Source: Sporolituus thermophilus DSM 23256 (GTDB taxonomy: Bacteria > Bacillota > Negativicutes > Sporomusales > Thermosinaceae). From it: a stretch of 64,000 bases of DNA. A program made the translations under genes and the position numbers. The notes under the pieces were generated by a model that worked only from the letters and a program-made list of their open reading frames with translations, was not told the origin of the DNA and did not search any database. The stretch is taken from contig NZ_FNBU01000002.1 in the NCBI RefSeq assembly GCF_900102435.1, forward strand, positions 62,001 through 126,000. The letters are read 5' to 3'. Positions 41,461 to 50,244 of the stretch are shown here, one piece after another (within the stretch, counting starts at the first letter, position 1; each line of letters starts with the position of its first letter).

Positions 41461-41481
41461 AAGGCACAACCTCTGTGCCTT
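41461..41481 (-). terminator. Terminator of the HD-GYP gene
   Basis: 8-bp stem AAGGCACA / TGTGCCTT around 5 bases, immediately after the stop codon, followed on the minus strand by TTGTTTTT. Confidence 0.8.
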
Positions 41482-42527
41482 TAAATTACCGTAACAATAT
41501 TAATGTCCGGTTCATGCATAAGGTTCAGCGGGCCCTGCTCCGTCCACACGACCGGGCGAGCGGGCTGCGATGTATTAATGCGGATCACGGCGCCGCGCAA
41601 ACCATTATCCAAAGTAACAACATTGCCTATATTGTAAGGAACAGCAACCTGGTTAAAAGCTCTCACAACAACTTCATCAAATTGGCTTCCAATCCCTTGA
41701 TTTATAATCGCGATAGCTTGATATGGTTCCATCCGCGGTCGATAGACACGATCGGTAGTTAACGCATCATATACGTCAGCTACCGCAACGATTTTCGCCA
41801 GTGGGTGAATTTCGCTACCTGTTATCCCCCATGGATAGCCACGACCGTCACACCGCTCATGGTGCTGCAAAGCCATCAGCTTGACGCGATGATCCAGTCG
41901 CTCCTCCAACCGTAAAAGGTTATAACCAATCGCCGCGTGCTCCTTAACTTGACAAAATTCCTTCCAACTAAGCGGGCCATTTTTATTCAAAATCTGTGGC
42001 GGAACTCGCGTTTTGCCGTAATCATGTAGCAGTCCGCCCATGCCTAATAGTATGAGCTCTTCCTCCTCCAGTCCCATAGCCATACCGATGGCAATTGCGA
42101 ACAGTCCAACATTAACACTATGCATAAATAAATATTCGCTTTTTATTTGTATATCATTAAGATAAATAAGCACATACTCTCTTGCGGATAGTTCGCAGAC
42201 AACCTGAGTAATCACCTGTTGCAGTTCGGTAAGGTATACAGAGAATTTTTCGTGGTTAGAAAAGGCATTCTGAACATTATAGATAAGTTTTAGCCTGGTA
42301 GCCGCACACGTTAAATTTTGAATGGAAGTGATTTCTCGATTCCGAGAATCGTATTTATCCTTTACCCAAATGGATACAACCTGGTGTTTACGCAGTAACC
42401 CAATCGTTTCGGGACGTAGCGTAACTCCGGCTGTTAGTAAAACTCTACCACTATTGTCAAGAACATCTTTAGCTAAAACCATACTGTCGTTGGCGTTTGC
42501 TAACAAGACCTGCCTAATAAAGGCCAC
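41481..42527 (-). CDS. HD-GYP domain protein, probable cyclic-di-GMP phosphodiesterase
   Basis: A 348-residue cytoplasmic protein. The N-terminal 110 residues form an uncharacterised region also seen in other HD-GYP proteins. The HD-GYP domain follows: GGLLHDYGKTRVP (HD metal site), QVKEHAAIGYNLL, LQHHERCDGRGYPWG (the GYP signature) and AVADVYDALTTDR. Family members hydrolyse c-di-GMP. No receiver or sensor domain and no membrane span is present, so the input signal is unknown. Confidence 0.92.
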   Translation of the reverse strand: MAFIRQVLLANANDSMVLAKDVLDNSGRVLLTAGVTLRPETIGLLRKHQVVSIWVKDKYDSRNREITSIQNLTCAATRLKLIYNVQNAFSNHEKFSVYLTELQQVITQVVCELSAREYVLIYLNDIQIKSEYLFMHSVNVGLFAIAIGMAMGLEEEELILLGMGGLLHDYGKTRVPPQILNKNGPLSWKEFCQVKEHAAIGYNLLRLEERLDHRVKLMALQHHERCDGRGYPWGITGSEIHPLAKIVAVADVYDALTTDRVYRPRMEPYQAIAIINQGIGSQFDEVVVRAFNQVAVPYNIGNVVTLDNGLRGAVIRINTSQPARPVVWTEQGPLNLMHEPDINIVTVI

Positions 42528-42650
42528 CCCCGCTTAGACCAGGTAGACTGCATTCGACGTTATGTGTTTGAATTCAACAAGAGGGTTATATTTCCTGCTA
42601 TTCCCTTATTAAAAAATAGCAACCCATTATTGGTAACACCAAAGACAAGT

Positions 42651-42679
42651 TTGCAGCTTAATTGGACAGGGCATACTAT
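42651..42679 (+). promoter_or_regulatory. Candidate promoter of the CysCys-motif protein gene
   Basis: TTGCAG (42651-42656) and TACTAT (42674-42679) with a 17-base spacer in the divergent 265-bp region before 42793. The match is moderate. Confidence 0.35.
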
Positions 42680-42792
42680 TTAGTGGATCTTGTAATCCCT
42701 GTTTTAATTCCCAACACCCGATGAGAGTATTATAAACAGCAGGAATTAGCGACTAATCAGACGAAGAATATTACAAAAATAAGGAGGTCGCT

Positions 42793-43071
42793 ATGCTCAC
42801 CATATCCCCGCAGGCACTTGAATATATTAAAACCCGCAACCAGACTATTTACCTCGAATTACCGCCGTTAATTGACTGCTGTATTCATTTGCAAGAAGCG
42901 CCGGTTGTTCGCTTTGGTCACCCCCCAAATTTAGCCGCCTATAAATCCCAAAATATAGACGGTATTACCGTCTATATTCCTGACGACCTGCCCGACATCC
43001 CTTTGACTATTGATTTGTCCAGTTTTTTCGGATATAAACAGTTGGTCATCGAAGGCTGGCGACTTGCATAA
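42793..43071 (+). CDS. Small CysCys-motif protein (HesB-like / CC-Se motif family, probable)
   Basis: A 92-residue protein starting MLTISPQALEYIKTRNQTIY, with vicinal Cys29-Cys30 (DCCIHL), then VVRFGHPPN and VYIPDDLP. The pattern resembles the small IscA/HesB-like family in which a Cys-Cys or Cys-Sec pair occurs in selenium-using bacteria; this copy has Cys at both places. Function unknown, probably redox or thiol chemistry. Strong site AAGGAGG before the ATG, and a very stable terminator overlaps its stop. Confidence 0.65.
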   Translation: MLTISPQALEYIKTRNQTIYLELPPLIDCCIHLQEAPVVRFGHPPNLAAYKSQNIDGITVYIPDDLPDIPLTIDLSSFFGYKQLVIEGWRLA

Positions 43072-43104
43072 TAAAAAGAGGCCACATTGGCCTCTTTTTA
43101 TTAT
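43068..43104. terminator. Bidirectional terminator between the CysCys gene and dsrN
   Basis: A perfect 17-bp inverted repeat (ATAATAAAAAGAGGCCA and its complement) with a 3-base loop, overlapping the stop codons of both convergent genes. Confidence 0.95.
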
Positions 43105-44528
43105 CCCGCTTTCCTCCCCTTGCGGTATGCCGCCGCACCAGCGACAAACCGCTGCGCCCACTCAGTATTATTTACGGCATGTATATGATTATAAGCAGCA
43201 AAAGTATTGCGGTAGAGAATGCCGTCCCACTGACCGTTGATGCCGAAACCACGTTCAACACGATAAACAAAATCGACGCCGTCCCCAATATTAATGACTT
43301 TAGAATGGTGGAACTCATGCCCTTTGACCTGTGTCCCGGTCATAAAGAAGGGGTTGTCTCGCTCCACCGTCATGAGGGTGTAGCCATGCCCTTGCGGTCT
43401 CTTCTCCATCACCACGTCAATAGGAAGAACGCCGCACATTTCAAACTCGCGATTGCCCCATAAGATTTTGCGCCCCAAGTACATTAATCCCCCACACTCG
43501 GCATAAATAGGCATGCCTTGTTCAGCCGCCCGCCGGATGGAGCGACGTAGCGCGAAATTTGCTTCGATAGCCTCGCCAAATACTTCAGGGAAGCCGCCAC
43601 CAATATAAAGCCCGTCGATAGGAGGCAGCATCTGGTTTTTCATACTGTCAATATAGACGAGTTCCGCACCGGCCGCGATAAGCGCTTCAAGGTTTTCCGG
43701 GTAGTAGAATGTGAATGCTTGATCACGAACTACCCCAATTTTTACCATGGGACTGACGGCAGTTCTTGCATGAGCCGATATTGTCGGCAAAGACGGCGCC
43801 GTCCTTGCCAGCTCGATGATAGCCGGCAAATCCAAATATTTGGCGGCAATTTCAATATTACGTCCAACTGCTTCTTGCACCTGTTGGTGCTCGGCGGCTG
43901 GCACTAAACCTAGATGCCGTTCCGGGAAGAAGCTATTCACATTTTTCGGAATCGCCCCTAGTACAGGAATGCCGCAGTATTCCTTGATGACAGCGCGCAA
44001 CATGGCCTCATGCCGCGCACGCGCCACCTTATTGAGAATGATGCCGCCGATTTTGACCTCAGGATCGAAATGCATGAAACCGAGAACTAATGGGGCAATA
44101 CTGCGCGTCATCCGTGTGGTGTCGATGACAAGAATAACCGGTGACTGGGTAATACGGGCAATTTGCGCCGTACTTCCCGTCCCTTGTAAATCAACGCCGT
44201 CAAAAAGGCCCATCGCCCCCTCAATTATAACAATATCTGCGCCGCTTGAACCCTGGGCAAGCACTTGCCAAATTTGCGGCGCTGTCATCCAATAACAATC
44301 TAAATTGCGGCAAGGTCGGCCTGCGGCATAACCCAGCCAACTTGGGTCAATGTAATCCGGTCCTTTTTTAAATGGCTGAACGTTCACTCCGCGCTGGCGC
44401 AGCGCTCCAACCAGGCCTATGCTGATGGTCGTTTTTCCCGAATGCCCATGAGGAGCCCCAATGACAACCCGTGGAACATTCCAAGCGCATCCATCCGGTT
44501 GTAGGTTAGCAGCGGTAACGGTTGGCAT
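43101..44528 (-). CDS. dsrN: DsrN-type siroheme amidase, CbiA-family glutamine amidotransferase
   Basis: A 475-residue homolog of cobyrinate a,c-diamide synthase: GAPHGHSGKTTISIGLVGAL, FKKGPDYIDPSWLGY, glutaminase Cys in YAECGGLMYLGR, GHEFHHS and YNHIHAV. The organism already has CbiA in its cobalamin operon, and this copy sits next to dsr genes. DsrN proteins are thought to amidate siroheme to siroamide, the prosthetic group of DsrAB in several sulfate reducers, so that is the best call. ATG at 44528 follows GAGAGGAGGGG. It lies 23 bases after the 114-residue gene, with which it forms a unit. Confidence 0.8.
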   Translation of the reverse strand: MPTVTAANLQPDGCAWNVPRVVIGAPHGHSGKTTISIGLVGALRQRGVNVQPFKKGPDYIDPSWLGYAAGRPCRNLDCYWMTAPQIWQVLAQGSSGADIVIIEGAMGLFDGVDLQGTGSTAQIARITQSPVILVIDTTRMTRSIAPLVLGFMHFDPEVKIGGIILNKVARARHEAMLRAVIKEYCGIPVLGAIPKNVNSFFPERHLGLVPAAEHQQVQEAVGRNIEIAAKYLDLPAIIELARTAPSLPTISAHARTAVSPMVKIGVVRDQAFTFYYPENLEALIAAGAELVYIDSMKNQMLPPIDGLYIGGGFPEVFGEAIEANFALRRSIRRAAEQGMPIYAECGGLMYLGRKILWGNREFEMCGVLPIDVVMEKRPQGHGYTLMTVERDNPFFMTGTQVKGHEFHHSKVINIGDGVDFVYRVERGFGINGQWDGILYRNTFAAYNHIHAVNNTEWAQRFVAGAAAYRKGRKAG

Positions 44529-44551
44529 GACGACCCCTCCTCTCACTGCAT

Positions 44552-44896
44552 TCACATAATTCCCCATTTACGGACGTATTCTAAATAGACTTGGAATTCC
44601 TGGTCCTGAAAACCGTTTTCCAGCAAATATCTTTTCACTGCTTGGGCTTCCATTTCTGCAGAGTCGGCATAAATACAATCTTTACCAGCAGTAAAGGTAA
44701 AGCCTTTGGCCGCTAATAACTCCATCATCTTCGCCACTCGTTCCGCCCGGTTGCCAAGCTGCCGGCCAAAAGCACGTACGTCTTTCGCGCTAGGCGGCTG
44801 AGCCTTGCGAACAAGATCGAACGGAATAGGATCGTCAAGCAATTTCAAGGTGATTCGCGTCAGGTGATGTACCATGGAACGATCGTTTTTTGCCAC
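44552..44896 (-). CDS. Uncharacterised 114-residue protein upstream of dsrN
   Basis: A basic, largely helical protein (HHLTRITLKLLDDPIPFDLV, RQLGNRAERVAKMMELLAAK, KRYLLENGFQDQEFQVYLEY) with one cysteine in KDCIYADS. No family recognised. GTG start at 44896, with AAGGAG upstream. Encoded directly before dsrN and after the terminator of the transporter gene, so a role linked to siroheme or sulfite reduction is possible but unproven. Confidence 0.65.
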   Translation of the reverse strand: MAKNDRSMVHHLTRITLKLLDDPIPFDLVRKAQPPSAKDVRAFGRQLGNRAERVAKMMELLAAKGFTFTAGKDCIYADSAEMEAQAVKRYLLENGFQDQEFQVYLEYVRKWGIM

Positions 44897-44931
44897 TGCT
44901 CTCTACTCCTTCCTCAGCCTCAGTATATCAT

Positions 44932-44969
44932 AAAATGAGCCCGGCAGACAGGCTGCCGGGCTCATTTTA
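44932..44969. terminator. Terminator of the YeiH-type transporter gene
   Basis: A 16-bp perfect GC-rich stem (arms AAATGAGCCCGGCAG and CTGCCGGGCTCATTT plus flanking A-T) around 5 bases, T-rich on the minus strand. Confidence 0.93.
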
Positions 44970-44995
44970 TGAACAGCTTTAGTCTTTGCTTGATA

Positions 44996-46330
44996 TTATT
45001 TAACGCTCAGCCAGTAATCAACAAAGACATGGTTGGACAGCCAATAACCAAGCGGAACGTTGAGCGCTACGCCAATGGCAAAGGCCAGCAGCGGCTTCCA
45101 GCCGAAGGAGGTTAATTCACGGAAACGGGTCGTGAAGCCGATGCTAAGGAAGGTCCAGGTGAAGGTCCAGTTCCGGAGTACCTTAATTGCGCCTAAGGCG
45201 TCGGAAGAATACTTGGCTCCCAGCTTAGGATCAAGACCTGCAACTACAATCGTAGTGAAAATCGAAGCGATAAAGAAACCGATGACGAATTTCGGGAAAC
45301 GGTTCCACACTTCCCCGTAGTTAACTCTTTCTGCTTGCGCTGCCGGTTTCTTCTCCCATACTGTTACAGAGAGGAAAGCAACGATGATTGCCCAGATACC
45401 GACAAACATATCACGGCCGACGACTTTCATCAGCGTAAAGGTTTTGATCGCCCGCTCGTCGCCGATCGCGGCAGCAGCGGCAAAACCGGCGGCATCGGCA
45501 AATTCGGAAGTACCGATCCAGGCGCCGGCGGGACCGGGTTCCATACCCAGGGCCTTACACCATAACGGAAGCAGGAAGATCATAACAACGGCCCAGATAA
45601 CGACCATGGAAATTGCAACAGAAACATGTTCTTTTTCGGCACGACAGGCGCCACCGATAGCGATCGAGCCAGACACGCCGCAAATCGAGCCGCCGGCGCC
45701 AAGGCAGGCCGCAAAACGGGGATCAAGTCCGAACAAGCGGGTAGCAGCCACAAAAATCGAAACAAAGGTAACGACCGATACAATGGTAGCTTGCAGCATG
45801 GCAAGCGGGCCGGCTTTAAGGATAATAGTAAACGGTAACGTAGCTCCCATGAGGATAATGCCTGTTTTTACATAGAACTCAGTCTTTAAGGCCGCCTGAA
45901 ACCACTGCGGAAGCTTTACCGTATTACCCACAACAAGCCCCAACGCCAAGGCAATAAGGGGAGCCTCCAGCCAGTCCTTGGTAGGACTGTAGTTACCCAG
46001 AACTACAACCCCCACAGATAAGAGGAAGAGTACCGTATAACCGGCAGCAAAATGGGGAACCTTTACCCCCATTACCCTTGCCGCAAAGCCAAAAGCGATA
46101 AGAAAGAATAACCACAAAATGAAGAGTCCGCCCGACTTACTCGTTACACCGGCTATCGCTTTGCCGAAATCTTTCCAAGCAGGGAAGCCGACCGCCATGG
46201 ATTTAAAAAACCCAATTGAGCCGGCAAAAAAGGCAAGAGTGATGGCCAAAACTAAACCTAAAGCAATAAAGATAGCCCATGTGTCTTCTCTCTTAAACCA
46301 CGGAATAGATGTTTGCGGAACACCAGCCAT
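44996..46330 (-). CDS. YeiH-type (PSE family) membrane transporter, putative sulfite/sulfate permease
   Basis: A 444-residue inner-membrane protein with about 11 hydrophobic spans. The conserved central part reads KTGIILMGATLPFTIILK, CLGAGGSICGVSGSIAIGGA and VVIWAVVMIFLLPLWCKAL, typical of the YeiH/putative sulfate exporter family. Members near sulfonate-degrading genes are thought to move sulfite or sulfate. Here it lies between dsrC and dsrN, so sulfite uptake or export is the natural guess, though direction cannot be told. AAGGAGGTAG precedes the ATG. Confidence 0.85.
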   Translation of the reverse strand: MAGVPQTSIPWFKREDTWAIFIALGLVLAITLAFFAGSIGFFKSMAVGFPAWKDFGKAIAGVTSKSGGLFILWLFFLIAFGFAARVMGVKVPHFAAGYTVLFLLSVGVVVLGNYSPTKDWLEAPLIALALGLVVGNTVKLPQWFQAALKTEFYVKTGIILMGATLPFTIILKAGPLAMLQATIVSVVTFVSIFVAATRLFGLDPRFAACLGAGGSICGVSGSIAIGGACRAEKEHVSVAISMVVIWAVVMIFLLPLWCKALGMEPGPAGAWIGTSEFADAAGFAAAAAIGDERAIKTFTLMKVVGRDMFVGIWAIIVAFLSVTVWEKKPAAQAERVNYGEVWNRFPKFVIGFFIASIFTTIVVAGLDPKLGAKYSSDALGAIKVLRNWTFTWTFLSIGFTTRFRELTSFGWKPLLAFAIGVALNVPLGYWLSNHVFVDYWLSVK

Positions 46331-46577
46331 ACCAACTACCTCCTTCGCTAACTAGCCAGACTTTACCTATTCTTTCTTTCAGGCAAACAAGAAATTTCGT
46401 TCTATTGCCGGCACTCCCCCCTTTTTTGCCATAATCAGTTAAGAACTCAACTTCCCAGCCGTAGCTTATGCTGTATATGATGCTTTTTGGGCGCATCAGG
46501 CAAAATCATGTAAGAATAATTCCTGGTATCATATATATGTGTCACACCGCTGCATTAGGTAAGATAATTGAAAAGTG
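46331..46577 (-). other. Gene-free leader of the YeiH-type transporter gene
   Basis: No ORF with coding character. On the plus strand GGTATCATAT (46525-46534) also occurs upstream of the dsr promoter (51838-51847). There is no convincing -35/-10 pair, though AT-rich tracts are present around 46529-46541. Confidence 0.4.
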
Positions 46578-46653
46578 GCATTTGTGGAAAGAGTTTCTTT
46601 TCACAAATGCTTGGAGTAAGATGCCACCTGTGCCATCTTACACAGGTGGCATC
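46578..46653 (-). terminator. Two strong hairpins downstream of dsrC
   Basis: Immediately after the dsrC stop: a perfect 13-bp stem (GATGCCACCTGTG / CACAGGTGGCATC, 46653-46641 with 46632-46620, loop 8), then a 9-bp stem (GCATTTGTG / CACAAATGC, 46610-46602 with 46586-46578, loop 15) followed by a short T-rich stretch. Likely a transcript end or processing signal separating dsrC from the transporter gene. Confidence 0.65.
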
Positions 46654-46663
46654 CATAGAGGTA

Positions 46664-46981
46664 TCAGACGCAACCGGTAGGTTTGGGAAGACCAGCCAGC
46701 TTGCAGGCGCCTTTCGCCGGTCCGGAGGGGAACATATCGTAGATTTGCTTCAGCGTAAAGCCGGTATCCTTGCAAAGTTTGCGGATCATGGGCGCAATAC
46801 CGAATTGCTTGTAGTAGTCACGCAAGTAGTTGATGACTTTCCAATGGTCTTCGGTAAGCTCGGCTACATCTTCTAATTTGGCGAAAGCCTGGACAACCTC
46901 TTCGTTCCAGTCTTCCGGGTTTACAAGGAAACCGTCTTCGTCAATTTCGATTTGCTTTCCGTTTACGTTTAGGAATGCCAT
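46664..46981 (-). CDS. dsrC: Dissimilatory sulfite reductase-associated protein DsrC
   Basis: A 105-residue DsrC/TusE-family protein. It has both redox cysteines of true DsrC: Cys93 in GACKLAG and the penultimate Cys104 in PTGCV on the flexible C-terminal arm. DsrC receives sulfur from DsrAB as a trisulfide bridging these cysteines and passes it to DsrMK for reduction. The body shows WNEEVVQAFAKLEDVAELTE and HWKVINYLRDYYKQFGIAP. Last gene of the dsrABMKC run, 25 bases after dsrK; two hairpins follow. Confidence 0.96.
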   Translation of the reverse strand: MAFLNVNGKQIEIDEDGFLVNPEDWNEEVVQAFAKLEDVAELTEDHWKVINYLRDYYKQFGIAPMIRKLCKDTGFTLKQIYDMFPSGPAKGACKLAGLPKPTGCV

Positions 46982-47006
46982 GGTTTTTACCTCCTGTCAG
47001 TGGTTG

Positions 47007-48341
47007 TCATTCTAAAATGAGTGCTTTGCCTAATAGATCCATGACACCGCCCATCTTCAAATCACCCATGCCGTAATGGTTCATCACAAGCGGCAACTGG
47101 GCCTTGCAGATGGAGCACGGGGTGGCAAAGTAATCCAAATGACCTAGTTCTTTGACTTGCTCGGCCTTTTTCTTGCCAAGCTTCATCCGGATTTCCATCA
47201 TCTCATCCATCAGGATGCCGGAACCGCCGCCACAGCAGAAATTGCGCTCGCGGTTAGGTGTCATCTCGACAAACTCCGTGACACAAGCGCGAATAATAGC
47301 ACGGGGCTGCTCGATGATATCGCCGGCGCGGGCATAGTTACAGGGATCATGAAGAGTTACCCGCATCGGCTGTTTTTTCAGTTTAAACTTCGGTAAGTTT
47401 TCGGCGGCATAGTCCAAAACATGAACCAATTTAAACGGCGCCGGACCGTTCGCCCCTTCGGTGTACATCTTCGCTGCGCGCCAACCGTGGCCACACTCAC
47501 CTTGCACTACTAACGAAGCGCCTACTTCCGCCGCGGCTCTGCGCAGGCGTTGGTTATGCTCCTTCATAGTATTAAGATCAAAGAGAAGCCCAAAGTTGGC
47601 AGCTTCAAGAATAGACGATGAAATTGTCCAATTGACGCCAAGATAGTAAAACATTTTGGCAACGCCAATCATGGTATCAACATTGGTAAAGAAATCGGCT
47701 GACGAAGGTACGTAGAGCACATCGGAGTTGGGTTTATCGACAGGTATTTTAATCTCTAAACCCGTTTCTTCCCGCATCTCGTCTTCCATGAATTCACAGC
47801 AATCGAGAATAGCAGGCTTAGGAATACCCATGTTGTTGCCGGTTTTGGCCATATTATTGGCGATACCAATCATGAAACGGGGCACAACCCCAATCTGAGT
47901 TAGAATGTGCCGCGCAGCAATCGTAATTTCAGCCGTATCAATACCGAAAGGACAAAATACAGCGCAGCGGCGACATTCATTACACTGGTAAAAATAAGTG
48001 ACCCATTTCTCGAGCGTCTCGGCATCAAAGTCTTCCGCGCCGCTAAACCGCGCCAGCAGCCGGCCGGTAATCGTGAAATACCGCTTATAAATTTTGCGGA
48101 ACAAGTCGGCACGAGCAGCAGGGATGTTGTTGAAATCGCCTGTTCCAAGATAGCTGTGGCATTGTTTGGCGCAAGCCCCGCACTTCGTGCAGGTTTCTAA
48201 CATTACCATCAGGGAGCGGGCCAGCTGACGATATTCTTCGATTTGCGCCAATGTCTTCGCCTTTTGCTCGGCTTCGGGAACGGGCGTAATTCCGATGGAT
48301 TGCACTTCTTTGTCTTTAGCCAAATGGAGTGGAATTTTCAT
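47007..48341 (-). CDS. dsrK: DsrK, HdrD-like iron-sulfur subunit of the DsrMK menaquinol:DsrC oxidoreductase
   Basis: A 444-residue protein with two 4Fe-4S motifs (CTKCGACAKQC and CNECRRCAVFCPFG) and CCG-domain cysteines (HDPCNYARAGDI, NFCCGGGSGIL, TPCSICKAQ) that hold the non-cubane 4Fe-4S site found in HdrB/HdrD proteins. It reduces the DsrC trisulfide on the cytoplasmic side with electrons from DsrM. It starts 1 base after the dsrM stop. No dsrJOP genes are present, so this is the simple two-subunit form. Confidence 0.94.
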   Translation of the reverse strand: MKIPLHLAKDKEVQSIGITPVPEAEQKAKTLAQIEEYRQLARSLMVMLETCTKCGACAKQCHSYLGTGDFNNIPAARADLFRKIYKRYFTITGRLLARFSGAEDFDAETLEKWVTYFYQCNECRRCAVFCPFGIDTAEITIAARHILTQIGVVPRFMIGIANNMAKTGNNMGIPKPAILDCCEFMEDEMREETGLEIKIPVDKPNSDVLYVPSSADFFTNVDTMIGVAKMFYYLGVNWTISSSILEAANFGLLFDLNTMKEHNQRLRRAAAEVGASLVVQGECGHGWRAAKMYTEGANGPAPFKLVHVLDYAAENLPKFKLKKQPMRVTLHDPCNYARAGDIIEQPRAIIRACVTEFVEMTPNRERNFCCGGGSGILMDEMMEIRMKLGKKKAEQVKELGHLDYFATPCSICKAQLPLVMNHYGMGDLKMGGVMDLLGKALILE

Positions 48342-48342
48342 G

Positions 48343-49158
48343 CTACACCCCCCTGGTTACCGTAGACTGTCCCGTGCCAGTCCCGGGCAGGACAGTCTGC
48401 TTGCTGGCGAAAGAAGAGCGGACAGGCGTTCCGGCCGGAGTCGGATAAACAGGTGCCGCTTCGACCAACATAGCACGGTTGACGAAGAAACCGGCAACAT
48501 GCATTAGTTTGGAGAAGGGGAAATAGATAAGCAATATGTTTACAAGGAGAAAATGGGTAATGAATACCAAATTTTCCGGAATCGGCGTTGGATGAAAAGT
48601 CAGCAGCCCGCCAATATAGGCTTTGATCGCCGGTAAATCGACATGGACGTTCGGCAGACGCATATGATTGCCGGTGATCACAACCAGCAAGATTAACAAC
48701 AGGTCAAAATAATCAGCCGGATCGGAAAGGCGTTTAACTTCGGGATCAGAAATTCTACGCCAGAATAACACTATTAATGCGACCATTAGCACGATGCCGG
48801 CGGTTGTGCCCAGTACGGAAGAAAGAGCCTGACTCGCCTGCGGCGTCAATCCGATCAAGGTGAACTGGTTCATGAGGTAATAGATTCCAACAACGTGGCC
48901 CCCCAGCACCAGCGCAAGGGACACATGCAGCAGCCACACCCAAAGCCAAAGGCTTTTATCATTTTTATAGAGACTCTTTAAGAAAACCATTTCGGTAGCG
49001 ACAGCCGTCACACGTCCCGTGCCGTCCTTCGGCGCCGGGAAGAGAGTCAGCTGAAAGGGCACCGGCACTTTCAGCCAACGCATTACCCGGTAAACCACGC
49101 CTATCAAGAATATACTACCCGCAATGTAAGGAAGTACCTGTCCTATAAAGTACAGCAT
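48343..49158 (-). CDS. dsrM: DsrM, membrane cytochrome b subunit of DsrMK
   Basis: A 271-residue NarI-like membrane protein with about five spans (QVLPYIAGSIFLIGVVYRVM, WVWLLHVSLALVLGGHVVGI, GIVLMVALIVLFW, LLLILLVVITGNHM, FLLVNILLIYFPFSKLMHV). Histidines in WLLHVSL, GGHVVG, FITHFL and KLMHVAG are likely ligands for two b hemes. It takes electrons from menaquinol for DsrK. Fits between dsrB and dsrK. Confidence 0.93.
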   Translation of the reverse strand: MLYFIGQVLPYIAGSIFLIGVVYRVMRWLKVPVPFQLTLFPAPKDGTGRVTAVATEMVFLKSLYKNDKSLWLWVWLLHVSLALVLGGHVVGIYYLMNQFTLIGLTPQASQALSSVLGTTAGIVLMVALIVLFWRRISDPEVKRLSDPADYFDLLLILLVVITGNHMRLPNVHVDLPAIKAYIGGLLTFHPTPIPENLVFITHFLLVNILLIYFPFSKLMHVAGFFVNRAMLVEAAPVYPTPAGTPVRSSFASKQTVLPGTGTGQSTVTRGV

Positions 49159-49185
49159 TTTACACCTCCAGCGGGTAACCAGGCG

Positions 49186-50244
49186 TTAAAAACGGAACTG
49201 CGTCGTCGAACGGAAGGTTGTAGGCGCAAAATTGAAGTCGTCGATATGCTTGTCAGTGAACGGCAGGCCGGTCAGCTTGAAGAAGCGCTCCCAACCGATG
49301 CGGTCGATCCACTCGCCCATCCGCTCACCCGGTTTGGCATGGGCTGCCCAGACTTCCACCAGGTGTTTAACGGCATCGGTAACTTCGGGCCAACGCGGCG
49401 GATTGTTGGGCAGATAGGGAATGGCAAGACGGGAAAACTTCGGCGCCGTTCTCGCGTTCGAGACTTTACCGCCAACCCAGATGGAGATGCCGTCATTTTC
49501 GGCGTCCTGAATTTCCATGGACGGGCACATGGTATAGCAGTTACCGCAATACATGCATTTTTCTTTAATGACTTCGACGCTCTTAAGTTTCGGGTTCGGA
49601 CGAATAGCGCCGGTCGGGCAAGCGGCAATAACAGACGGAATTTCGCAAGCCTTGGCAACGCCCTCATGGTTGATACGAGGCACCGCTCTATGTATGCCCA
49701 CAATTGCAATATCGGAGCAGTGGCAGGCGCCGCACATATTCACGCAACACGCTACGGCCAGACGCAGTCTTGCCGGCAGCTTCATGGTCGTGAAGTAACC
49801 GTGAAGTTCGTCCATCATGGATTTAACAATACCAGAAGCGTCAGTTGCCGGAGTATGGCAATGCACCCATCCTTGCGTATGAACAACGTTGCTGATGGCA
49901 TTACCGGTGCCGCCTACCAGGAAGTTGCGAGATTTGAGTTCATCCAACAGCGGCTGCAGTTTTGTTTCATCGGAAACTAAGAATTCCACATTGTGACGAG
50001 TGGTGAAGCGGAGATAACCGTCACAGTATTTGTCGGCAATATCACAGATCTCTTGGATGAAATCGGTGCTGACCAAACGCGCCGAAGCAATACGAACCGA
50101 ATACAGCACTTCACCCGATTCGCTGACATGCTTCAGGACGCCAGGTTGCGGAATAGTGTGGTACTTCCATTTGCCGTAGTTTCTCGCAATCACCGGGGGG
50201 ATCATTTGCCGATAATCGGGCGGTCCGAAATCTGTTCTAGCCAC
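49186..50244 (-). CDS. dsrB: Dissimilatory sulfite reductase beta subunit DsrB
   Basis: A 352-residue subunit of the siroheme sulfite reductase. Siroheme/4Fe-4S ligand cysteines are seen in [20 protein letters not shown], a ferredoxin domain has [15 protein letters not shown], and [20 protein letters not shown] is typical of DsrB. DsrB carries the catalytically active siroheme in known enzymes. GTG at 50244 follows GGAGG and overlaps the dsrA stop by 8 bases; the longer open frame upstream overlaps dsrA and is not used. Confidence 0.96.
   Translation of the reverse strand: MARTDFGPPDYRQMIPPVIARNYGKWKYHTIPQPGVLKHVSESGEVLYSVRIASARLVSTDFIQEICDIADKYCDGYLRFTTRHNVEFLVSDETKLQPLLDELKSRNFLVGGTGNAISNVVHTQGWVHCHTPATDASGIVKSMMDELHGYFTTMKLPARLRLAVACCVNMCGACHCSDIAIVGIHRAVPRINHEGVAKACEIPSVIAACPTGAIRPNPKLKSVEVIKEKCMYCGNCYTMCPSMEIQDAENDGISIWVGGKVSNARTAPKFSRLAIPYLPNNPPRWPEVTDAVKHLVEVWAAHAKPGERMGEWIDRIGWERFFKLTGLPFTDKHIDDFNFAPTTFRSTTQFRF

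Noticed and set aside
43101-44528. Second functional cobyrinate diamide synthase for cobalamin
   Set aside because: cbiA is already in the complete cob operon and this gene lies in the dsr region; DsrN is the simpler call, though not proven.
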